Origin: Dethiosulfatibacter sp.
GTDB taxonomy: Bacteria; Bacillota; Clostridia; Tissierellales; Dethiosulfatibacteraceae
Reading direction: 5' to 3'
Assembly: GCA_030591825.1 (NCBI GenBank)
Contig: JAUVAG010000075.1
Location: 1 to 6,302, forward strand
Length of the DNA: 6,302 bases
In this document: one piece after another, positions 1 to 5,276 of the stretch
Layout of the letters: each line of letters begins with the position of its first letter
Position numbering within the stretch: position 1 is the first letter of the stretch
Position numbers and translations under genes: made by a program
The notes under the pieces: generated by a model
Told to the model about the DNA's origin: nothing
Database searches by the model: none
What the model saw: the letters and a program-made list of their open reading frames with translations, nothing else

Positions 1-1
1 C

Positions 2-115
2 TTCAAGAAGGCAAAAATATTGAATGTCGTGGACAATTGGATAAGCGTGGAGATCAATGGAAGGGAAGATCTTATTAATGCAGACTATGTACAGTATATC
101 AAGGTTGTTGACTAA
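2..115 (+). CDS. 3' end of a small hypothetical protein (5' end outside window)
   Basis: An open frame enters from the left edge and ends at a TAA at 113-115, giving the last 37 residues of a protein. The segment alternates hydrophobic and polar residues in short strands (AKILNVVDNWISVEING, then DLINADYVQYIKVV). This looks like the end of a small Sm-like or SH3-like beta barrel, of the kind found in short uncharacterised clostridial proteins. That fold is inferred from the pattern only, and I do not recognise the family with confidence. The other two + frames are closed by stops in this stretch, and a terminator begins about 48 bases after the stop. Both points support this as the true reading frame. 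No function can be assigned. Confidence 0.6.
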   Translation, partial: FKKAKILNVVDNWISVEINGREDLINADYVQYIKVVD

Positions 116-162
116 TCAGACCTTATAATAATTATGATTTGATTGAAACAACATAATTGAAG

Positions 163-212
163 AAAAATCTTTTATTTAGGACACTAGTCTTTTATAAAAG
201 ATTTTTATTTTT
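163..212 (+). terminator. AT-rich intrinsic terminator after the left-edge gene
   Basis: The arms at 163-175 and 194-206 are perfectly complementary over 13 bp. Inside them a second stem (178-182 with 187-191, one G-T pair) closes on an ACTA loop, so the whole region folds as one long hairpin. A T-rich tail runs to 212. The stem has few G-C pairs, but its length and tail make termination plausible. It sits 48 bases after the upstream stop codon and immediately before the next promoter. Confidence 0.7.
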
Positions 213-213
213 G

Positions 214-222
214 TGGTATAAT
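214..222 (+). promoter_or_regulatory. Extended -10 promoter for the HPr/SprT unit
   Basis: TG at 214-215, one base, then a perfect TATAAT at 217-222 form an extended -10 element. No good -35 hexamer lies 16-18 bases upstream, because that region is the descending arm of the preceding terminator. The extended -10 probably compensates. Transcription would start near 229, giving a leader of about 36 bases before the ATG at 265. Confidence 0.65.
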
Positions 223-264
223 CATTAGATAAAACATATAGACTATAATTTTAGAGGAATAATA

Positions 265-525
265 ATGAAATTTACAATAAAAACACCATTCAAGGACGGT
301 CTTCACGCAAGGCCGGCATCGGAGCTGGTTAAGCTCTGTAATGCCTTTACATCAAATACTGTTATGATTTGCAAAGGGAAAAGTAAAAATATGAAAAGTA
401 TAATTGAGGTCTTGTCTTTAGGTCTTACTAAAAGTACCGCAATGGAAGTAGAAGTGACAGGTGAAGACGAAGTTGAAGCAGCTGATTACATCAAGGCGTT
501 TTTCAAGGGGAATGAAAATGAGTGA
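265..525 (+). CDS. HPr family phosphocarrier protein
   Basis: This cytoplasmic 86-residue protein has the normal HPr length. HPr relays phosphate from PEP-dependent enzyme I to sugar-specific EIIA proteins of the phosphotransferase system. The active-site block GLHARPAS is at residues 12-19, with the phospho-accepting histidine at 14 and the conserved arginine at 16. The regulatory block KSKNMKSIIEVLSLGL (39-54) places Ser45 where HPr kinase phosphorylates the Ser46 of Gram-positive HPr. Because the histidine is present it is not a Crh-type protein, which lacks it. The start is supported by AGAGG at 253-257, seven bases before the ATG. No ptsI or EII gene is adjacent, so this is not the usual ptsHI operon, and a dedicated or regulatory HPr paralogue is possible. 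The end overlaps the next gene by 8 bases. Confidence 0.93.
   Translation: MKFTIKTPFKDGLHARPASELVKLCNAFTSNTVMICKGKSKNMKSIIEVLSLGLTKSTAMEVEVTGEDEVEAADYIKAFFKGNENE
507..510 (+). promoter_or_regulatory. Ribosome binding site that fixes the start of the SprT-like gene
   Basis: AAGGGG (505-510) lies inside the last HPr codons, seven bases before the ATG at 518. In-frame ATGs also exist at 461 and 512. The 461 start would overlap HPr by 65 bases and lacks a good site, and 512 is only one base from the GGGG. The 518 start is therefore preferred. The location implies that ribosomes finishing HPr can reinitiate on the protease gene. Confidence 0.65.
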
Positions 526-1258
526 TGCGCTTCTTGGAATAAAGGTGGATGAAAAAACTGTTAATAGAAAGAGACGTGAAATTCACGAAAGAATAATTGA
601 AAAGTCATCTCGTATTGGAAGTGGAAAGATTACATCAATAGCACCTGCTGATCTTAAGCTCATCCTTGACTTATATGACGAATTGTTTTTCAACAACTGG
701 TTCAAAAACAAATGTAGTAGTAAAATAGAATTTGCTTTGTCCAAAAGGATGACAAGAAGTGCTGGCATGGTAAAGTGCTCCATGAACAAAAAGACAGGTG
801 AAAAGAATTTTATTCTGCAGATTGGAGTGAATTTTTTTTACAACTATGATGAACTTGACAATAAGAAAAATGTATGCGGAATAGAAACCAAAGACAGTCT
901 TGAAGGACTTTTATTGGTTTTTGAACATGAAATATGTCATATAATAGAATTTATAAACTATGGAAAGTCAAGCTGCAGGGGCAAAAGGTATAAGACAATA
1001 GTAGGAAACCTATTTGGCCATGTATCAAGTTATCATCAGCTTCCTACATACAAACAGATTGCAGGAGAAAAGCATGGAGTTGTAGTTGGAGACTCTGTTG
1101 TTTTCGATCATGAAGGAAGACGAAAGACAGGTTTTATTAATGCTATAAACAAGAGGGCTACAGTCATGGTAAGGGATGATGGTGGCAAGTATATGGACAC
1201 TAAAAAGAACAGATATGTAAAATTTTATGTGCCTTTGAGCATACTGGAAAAAGCATAA
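518..1258 (+). CDS. SprT-like zinc metalloprotease domain protein
   Basis: This is a 246-residue cytoplasmic protein with no signal peptide or membrane segment. The central region (about 48-175) matches the SprT-like fold: a helix LDLYDELFFNNWFKNK, the strand block EFALSKRMTRSAGMV, then the zinc motif HEICH at 137-141 (His137, Glu138, His141). The third zinc ligand is probably His168 (in NLFGH) or His173, as downstream histidines serve this role in SprT/SPRTN relatives. The C-terminal part (about 185-246), with VGDSVVFDHEGRRKTG and NKRATVMVRDDGG, looks like a small SH3/KOW-type beta barrel that may bind nucleic acid or ribosomes; this is inference. SPRTN cleaves DNA-protein crosslinks, but the role of bacterial SprT-like proteins is poorly defined, so the substrate here is unknown. 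It overlaps the HPr gene by 8 bases and is followed by a strong terminator, so the two form one transcript. Confidence 0.85.
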   Translation: MSDALLGIKVDEKTVNRKRREIHERIIEKSSRIGSGKITSIAPADLKLILDLYDELFFNNWFKNKCSSKIEFALSKRMTRSAGMVKCSMNKKTGEKNFILQIGVNFFYNYDELDNKKNVCGIETKDSLEGLLLVFEHEICHIIEFINYGKSSCRGKRYKTIVGNLFGHVSSYHQLPTYKQIAGEKHGVVVGDSVVFDHEGRRKTGFINAINKRATVMVRDDGGKYMDTKKNRYVKFYVPLSILEKA

Positions 1259-1280
1259 GAGATTTAATTGGAAAGTATTG

Positions 1281-1321
1281 GCAGCGACAGTTATTTTGTG
1301 CTGTTGCTGCTTTCTTTTTTT
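1281..1321 (+). terminator. Strong intrinsic terminator of the HPr/SprT unit
   Basis: GC-rich arms at 1281-1290 (GCAGCGACAG) and 1301-1310 (CTGTTGCTGC) pair over 10 bp with a single G-T wobble around a 10-base loop. The T-rich tail runs from 1311 to 1321. It begins 22 bases after the SprT-like stop codon. The loop and descending arm are also the last codons of the convergent antiporter gene. On the - strand no T-tract follows the hairpin, so it should act mainly in the + direction. Confidence 0.85.
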
Positions 1322-2685
1322 ACAGGTTGGTTTGCTGATTCTTTCCAGAAAAATGGATATATGAAAGTAATAATTACAGGAATATAGCAGAGAAAAGCAT
1401 AAGGCAGATAATCAAGGGTAGGGACTCCTGTGATTGACACCACAAATAGTGCATTTACATTCCACGGTATGAGGGGTACAATTACTACGCCTACATCTGA
1501 GATGGTTCTCGCAAGGGTGTTTCTTGAAACCTTGAAATCGTCATAAACCGTTTTGAGATAATGTCCAGGAATAATGATTGATAGGGATTGGTTGCAGGTT
1601 ATTGTAGTTATGGAGATGCAAAGAATGGAAGTCTTGTGGACCAGATTTTTAGCACTCTTTATATTTCTTGTGAAATTTGCTATAAGGGGATCAATTACAT
1701 TTGTGCCTTCAAGGATACCTATGAGCCCTGAAGATGATAGTATCAAAAATAGTATATCCACCATGGAAAGAAAACCTCCACCGGAAATGAGTTTTGAGAT
1801 TTCTGGATTTTCAGGATGGTATCCGAATATTAGAAAATTTGAGACATCAGACAATGATCCGATGTCTCTTGTCATATACATGATTATGCTGGCAACAAGT
1901 CCTACTGATATGCTTGTTAATGTAGGAAGCTTTAAAATCACAGCACATATGAGAATCAGTAGCGGAGAAATGAGTAGCATGAAATCAATGCTAAAGGTAG
2001 CATCAAGAAGATTTTGCAGATTTATGATTTCAGTTGAACCTGCAAAATTTCCAGTATAGTTTTTGCCTATAAACCAGTACAATAAAATGCATAAGATATA
2101 TGTTGGGATGGTAGTGTAGTTCATATGTTTGATATTGTCTATGACGGTGGTCTGAGTCAAGGCTGATGTCATGTTCAAGCTGCCTGAAAGCGGAGAAGTC
2201 CTGTCTCCGAAAAAAGAGCCAGACACTATTGCCCCAGTAAGAGGAGCCAGGGGTATGTCCAATCCTATAGCAAGACTTAGAAAGACTGTACCTATGGTAC
2301 TTACAGTACCAAATGCCGTACCCATTATAGATGATACCAGAGTACAGGAAATAAATGCAGCAAGTATGATATTGGAATTCGTCAGGTATGTGAATCCGTA
2401 ATAAATCATTGAGGGAACAGTTCCACCGCCCATCCACATTCCTATAAGCATACCAATGAGGGACATTAAAAATAGTATGATAATGGATTTTTTTATACCT
2501 TCGAATATCATTTTTATAATTTGATTAAAATTATGACCTTTAGCTAATGCAACTAATGATGAAAATAAAAGACCGGCCAAAAGTCCAAGGTATAAGGGTT
2601 TATTCATTGCAAGGGTAGTCAGAAGTGCTAAAATTGTTACTAATATAATTGCGTATGTGAGTTTTAAGTCTTTTCCTTTCTGCAT
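1291..2685 (-). CDS. NhaC-family Na+/H+ antiporter
   Basis: This is a 464-residue integral membrane protein with about 12 hydrophobic segments (for example residues 9-27, 30-48, 66-85 and 428-447) and the usual length for NhaC. Family-type blocks are visible in order: GGGTVPSMIYYG (86-97), FGTVSTIGTVF (125-135), SGSFFGDRTSPLSGS (155-169, with charged Asp161 and Arg162 inside the transport core), CNQSLSIIIPG (364-374) and SDVGVVIVPLIPWN (396-409). The NhaC family exchanges sodium for protons, but some members such as Bacillus MleN couple sodium to organic-acid exchange, so the substrate is not certain. The start ATG is preceded on its strand by GGAGAA (2691-2696) at good spacing. The last nine residues, KKESSNSTK, are polar and coincide with the convergent terminator, so they are probably not functional in transport. 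The gene appears monocistronic. Confidence 0.9.
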   Translation of the reverse strand: MQKGKDLKLTYAIILVTILALLTTLAMNKPLYLGLLAGLLFSSLVALAKGHNFNQIIKMIFEGIKKSIIILFLMSLIGMLIGMWMGGGTVPSMIYYGFTYLTNSNIILAAFISCTLVSSIMGTAFGTVSTIGTVFLSLAIGLDIPLAPLTGAIVSGSFFGDRTSPLSGSLNMTSALTQTTVIDNIKHMNYTTIPTYILCILLYWFIGKNYTGNFAGSTEIINLQNLLDATFSIDFMLLISPLLILICAVILKLPTLTSISVGLVASIIMYMTRDIGSLSDVSNFLIFGYHPENPEISKLISGGGFLSMVDILFLILSSSGLIGILEGTNVIDPLIANFTRNIKSAKNLVHKTSILCISITTITCNQSLSIIIPGHYLKTVYDDFKVSRNTLARTISDVGVVIVPLIPWNVNALFVVSITGVPTLDYLPYAFLCYIPVIITFIYPFFWKESANQPVKKESSNSTK

Positions 2686-2726
2686 ATTAATTCTCCGGAC
2701 ATGTTTTGTATTTGATTTTACTACAA

Positions 2727-2740
2727 GTGTAATTCTACAC
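2727..2740. repeat. Small inverted repeat in the antiporter promoter region
   Basis: GTGTA (2727-2731) and TACAC (2736-2740) form 5-bp inverted arms around ATTC. The repeat covers the putative -10 element of the antiporter on the - strand, which is a typical operator position. The arms are short and could occur by chance, so an operator role is only a suggestion. Confidence 0.25.
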
Positions 2741-2760
2741 CATATGAAGGACTATTAAAA
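2732..2760 (-). promoter_or_regulatory. Weak candidate promoter for the antiporter gene
   Basis: Read on the - strand, TTTTAA (2755-2760) and TAGAAT (2732-2737) are separated by 17 bases and point at the antiporter start. The -10 matches consensus in five of six positions and the -35 in only three. The position, about 50 bases upstream of the start codon, is reasonable. Confidence 0.35.
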
Positions 2761-2779
2761 GTTAATTATTTAATGAATA

Positions 2780-2788
2780 TGATATAAT
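2780..2788 (+). promoter_or_regulatory. Extended -10 promoter for the toroid/nucleotidyltransferase gene
   Basis: TG at 2780-2781, one base, then a perfect TATAAT at 2783-2788. No convincing -35 hexamer is present 16-18 bases upstream, as expected for an extended -10 promoter. Transcription would start near 2795, leaving a leader of almost 90 bases that is very AT-rich and shows no riboswitch-like structure. Confidence 0.6.
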
Positions 2789-2819
2789 CAATATATAGTG
2801 AATGTTAAAAATGTGAGCG

Positions 2820-2836
2820 AAATTTTATAAAAATTT
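2820..2836. repeat. AT-only inverted repeat in the leader
   Basis: AAATTTT (2820-2826) and AAAATTT (2830-2836) are perfect 7-bp inverted arms around ATA, about 30 bases downstream of the predicted transcription start. It could be a repressor site, but in DNA this AT-rich such repeats arise easily by chance. Confidence 0.2.
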
Positions 2837-2882
2837 AAAATGGATTGTATTTGAAATATAAGAACAAAGGAGACTATATTAT

Positions 2883-4346
2883 ATGAATATTATAAAATGG
2901 CTTCTTCAGGGAGATATTGCTCTAAGATATCAAGTCACAAGAGACTTAATGAATAAAGATGATACGGAGTTGAGATCAAGGATATCTAAAGAGGGCTTCG
3001 GCAGGAAATTCCTCGATTTACAGAAGGAAAACGGACACTGGGGAAGGGGATTCTACCAGCCCAAATGGATAAGCACACATTATTCTCTTTTGGAACTAAA
3101 ACATCTTAATGGTATCAAGACTGATGGTATAAAAAAAGCGATAGATATCATTTTAAAGGAGAATATAGAAGAAGACGGAGGAGTAAACCCCTCTAGGTCA
3201 ATCCCCAAAAGCGACGTATGTGTAAACGGTATGGCTCTAGATTATATGTGCTGGTTTGAGTCGGATGGAGAAAAACTTGAAACTATTGTTGATTTTATCA
3301 TAAATCAACATATGTCTGATGGAGGATTTAATTGCAGGCTTAACTATTCCGGTGCTATTCATAGTTCACTTCACTCAACCTTGTCAGTACTTGAAGGAAT
3401 AAGAACTTATGCAGATAAGGGATACACTTACAGACTTCAGGAACTTCTTGAAATAGAAAAGAAGGGAATTGAATTCATATTGGAACATAGGCTTTACAAG
3501 TCAGATAAAACAGGTGAAATAATAAGTAAAAGCTTTCTTAGGTTGTCTTATCCCTCAAGGTGGAGATATGATATTTTAAGAGCATTGGTGTATTTTGAAA
3601 GAGCAGGAATTCCATATGATGAAAGGATGGATGATGCACTTGATGTACTCATTTCAAAAGGTCGAAAAAACGGAACCTGGCCTGTCCAGGCTAAGCATCC
3701 CGGAGAAGTCCATTTTGACATGGAAAAGACTGGGAGCGACAGCCGATGGAACACATTGAGAGCCCTAAAGGTTCTAGGTAAATATAGGAAAGACTATCTC
3801 ATGAATTCAGTACTTGAGAAGCTGTACCGTGAGTTTGAGAAGGAGAAAGTGAAATACGGAATCGGAGCATCACTTCTATTGAAGGCCTGGGGTCTGTTTG
3901 ATGTTGCCAATGATATTGACATAATAGTTTCTTATGATGACAGGGAAGGGGCAATAAAGGTTCTCGAAGAACTGGGTGTAGAAAAGGATAAAAAGAATCT
4001 GGAGCTCTATGGTACGGAATTCTTTAAAACCTATAGTATTGACGGTGTAGACATAGACATAATGTCTAATTTTACCATAAAAACAGACGAAGGAGAATAT
4101 ACCTATCCATTTGAAGACGACAGTATTTTAAGAATGAAGGTCCTTGACTGTGAAGATATTCCAACAATGTCTTTGGAGAATTGGTTTGTTGTCTACAGCC
4201 TCATAAGGAGGGATGAAAAGGCTGAAAAAATCAGAAGCTTCTTAAATGAAACTGGTTTTGAAAAGAAATTAATTGAGGTAGCCTTAGAAAAACAGCTCAA
4301 TAAGAGTACAAGGAAAAAGACAACAGGACTATTGGTAAGCCAATAA
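2883..4346 (+). CDS. Prenyltransferase/squalene-cyclase-like toroid fused to a nucleotidyltransferase-fold domain
   Basis: This is a 487-residue soluble protein with two domains. Residues 1-300 resemble the short bacterial prenyltransferase/squalene-cyclase-like proteins that usually stand alone at about 300-330 residues and are sometimes misnamed NifH. QW-type repeats are visible at 47-53 (QKENGHW), 142-149 (QHMSDGGF) and 264-266 (GTW). Family blocks RWRYDILRAL and SRWNTLRALKVL (287-298) are also present. The DxDD acid of class II terpene cyclases is absent, so cyclase activity is unlikely. Residues about 320-475 have a nucleotidyltransferase pattern: GAS at 328-330, the acidic pair Asp344/Asp346 in NDIDI, a third acidic site at Asp390/Asp392 in DGVDIDIM, and a closing helix MSLENWFVVYSLIRRD. 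All acids expected for metal-dependent transfer are present. The substrate is unknown. AAAGGAG (2866-2872) lies ten bases before the ATG. There is no break or frameshift at the junction, and the gene has its own promoter. Confidence 0.85.
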   Translation: MNIIKWLLQGDIALRYQVTRDLMNKDDTELRSRISKEGFGRKFLDLQKENGHWGRGFYQPKWISTHYSLLELKHLNGIKTDGIKKAIDIILKENIEEDGGVNPSRSIPKSDVCVNGMALDYMCWFESDGEKLETIVDFIINQHMSDGGFNCRLNYSGAIHSSLHSTLSVLEGIRTYADKGYTYRLQELLEIEKKGIEFILEHRLYKSDKTGEIISKSFLRLSYPSRWRYDILRALVYFERAGIPYDERMDDALDVLISKGRKNGTWPVQAKHPGEVHFDMEKTGSDSRWNTLRALKVLGKYRKDYLMNSVLEKLYREFEKEKVKYGIGASLLLKAWGLFDVANDIDIIVSYDDREGAIKVLEELGVEKDKKNLELYGTEFFKTYSIDGVDIDIMSNFTIKTDEGEYTYPFEDDSILRMKVLDCEDIPTMSLENWFVVYSLIRRDEKAEKIRSFLNETGFEKKLIEVALEKQLNKSTRKKTTGLLVSQ

Positions 4347-4363
4347 TTATATTGAAATTATTG
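4341..4363 (+). terminator. Possible weak terminator after the fusion gene
   Basis: CAATAATT (4341-4348) and AATTATTG (4356-4363) are perfect 8-bp inverted arms around a 7-base loop, followed by AATTTTAATT. The stem starts inside the stop codon region and is almost entirely A-T, so it would be unstable. It is the only candidate between this gene and the next, and read-through into the crotonase gene is quite possible. Confidence 0.3.
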
Positions 4364-4389
4364 AATTTTAATTCTATAATTAGTCTATG

Positions 4390-4406
4390 TGATAAAATAA
4401 TATAAT
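4390..4406 (+). promoter_or_regulatory. Candidate promoter for the crotonase gene
   Basis: Two overlapping -10 candidates are present: an extended form with TG at 4390-4391 followed by TAAAAT at 4393-4398, and a perfect TATAAT at 4401-4406. No convincing -35 hexamer is visible for either. The leader would be about 25-30 bases. Confidence 0.5.
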
Positions 4407-4425
4407 TTACGCAGAGACGTTTTAT

Positions 4426-4430
4426 GGAGG
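4426..4430 (+). promoter_or_regulatory. Ribosome binding site that fixes the crotonase start
   Basis: GGAGG lies five bases before the ATG at 4436. An in-frame ATG at 4424 overlaps this site (ATGGAGG) and has no ribosome binding site of its own, so the shorter protein beginning MEYTS is preferred. Confidence 0.75.
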
Positions 4431-4435
4431 CAATT

Positions 4436-5212
4436 ATGGAATATACAAGTGTACTTTTGTCTAAAAAGGACAAAATCGGATATGTAACCTTGAACAGGCC
4501 TGAGAATAACAATACTTTCAATATACCTTTGGCAATTGAACTTAATGAAGCTTTAGTGGAATTGGAAAAGGATGATGATGTGAATGTAATAGTCATTGAT
4601 GCCAATGGTAAGAATTTCTGTACAGGAATAGAAGTTGACTATGTAGATGGTAAGCCATTTAACGATTATATCCAATGGATTGGATATATGGAGAAAATGA
4701 ATCTTACTATTGCAGAGATGGGTAAGCCTGTCATTGCATCTGTTAAGAATGTTGCAGTGGCAAACGGAATCGGTCTTGTTGCAGCCTGCGATCTTGCAAT
4801 AGCAGCTGAAAACGCAAGATTTGGGGCAACTGCAGTAAATGTGGGACTTTTCTGCATGGGACCTGCAGTGCCTCTTTTGAAAAGCCTTGGAAGGAAGAAG
4901 ACACTTGAACTTATAATGACAGGTGATATGATAGGTGCAGTTGAAGCTGAAAGACTTGGCCTTGTAAACAAGGTAGTTCCAAATGACAAGCTTGAAGAGG
5001 AAACATATGCATTTGCCAAAAAACTTGCAGACAAGAGTCCCCTTGCGATGCAGCTTGGAAAAGAATCTTTCTATAAAATGGAGGACCTTGACTACAGAAG
5101 TGCTATGGAACTTACAAATAATCATTTTGCTGCCTTGTGTACGGCAGAAGATGCCTTGGAAGGTGTAGATGCATTCTTGAACAAGAGAAAACCTGTTTGG
5201 AAACATAAATAA
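4436..5212 (+). CDS. Crotonase-fold protein, ECHDC3-like enoyl-CoA hydratase/isomerase family
   Basis: This 258-residue cytoplasmic protein has the normal crotonase length. Family features are a first strand ending in LNRPENNNTF, the acyl-CoA oxyanion-hole segment FCTGIEV (61-67), the second oxyanion segment ANGIGLVAACD (109-119), and LGLVNKVVP near residues 176-184. The two catalytic glutamates of classical enoyl-CoA hydratase are replaced: Gly113 sits at the Glu144 position and Ala133 at the Glu164 position (rat enzyme numbering, aligned by eye). The block VNVGLFC (134-140) and the C-terminal block KRKPVW resemble the ECHDC3-like branch, which lacks these glutamates. It probably binds an acyl-CoA thioester through the oxyanion hole, but ordinary double-bond hydration is doubtful, and isomerase, thioesterase-like or other chemistry cannot be told apart here. 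No beta-oxidation partner gene is adjacent. It has its own candidate promoter and a strong terminator. Confidence 0.88.
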   Translation: MEYTSVLLSKKDKIGYVTLNRPENNNTFNIPLAIELNEALVELEKDDDVNVIVIDANGKNFCTGIEVDYVDGKPFNDYIQWIGYMEKMNLTIAEMGKPVIASVKNVAVANGIGLVAACDLAIAAENARFGATAVNVGLFCMGPAVPLLKSLGRKKTLELIMTGDMIGAVEAERLGLVNKVVPNDKLEEETYAFAKKLADKSPLAMQLGKESFYKMEDLDYRSAMELTNNHFAALCTAEDALEGVDAFLNKRKPVWKHK

Positions 5213-5213
5213 G

Positions 5214-5254
5214 AAAAAATGATCGTCGGAAAATTTTCCGACGATCATTTTTTT
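5214..5254. terminator. Bidirectional intrinsic terminator between convergent genes
   Basis: 5214-5253 is a perfect inverted repeat with 20-bp arms meeting between 5233 and 5234. The core GATCGTCGG/CCGACGATC is flanked outside by A6 on the left and T7 on the right. Each strand therefore reads a GC-containing hairpin followed by a run of Ts. It starts two bases after the crotonase stop and lies 23 bases beyond the stop of the convergent desulfidase gene. Confidence 0.92.
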
Positions 5255-5276
5255 CAAAGTGAATCATAGATGTTTT

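Noticed and set aside
461..517. Upstream in-frame extension of the SprT-like protein
   Set aside because: It would duplicate HPr coding sequence in another frame without a good ribosome binding site. The ATG at 518 has GGGG seven bases upstream.
1574..2437. Open frames on both strands inside the antiporter gene
   Set aside because: They are out-of-frame readings of a hydrophobic membrane-protein gene, with no start signals and no family resemblance.
2789..2882. Possible riboswitch or small RNA in the leader of the fusion gene
   Set aside because: The stretch is almost entirely A/T with only one short AT-only dyad and no conserved riboswitch-like blocks.
2883..3780. Reading the toroid domain as a functional class II terpene cyclase
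   Set aside because: QW-type motifs are present but the DxDD proton-donor motif is absent, and the domain is half the length of squalene-hopene cyclase.
4553..5257. Long - strand open frame opposite the crotonase gene, rich in cysteine and histidine
   Set aside because: It lies entirely opposite a well-supported crotonase gene, has no ribosome binding site, and its Cys/His content is what antisense reading of Ala/Thr/Met-rich codons gives. No domain is recognisable.
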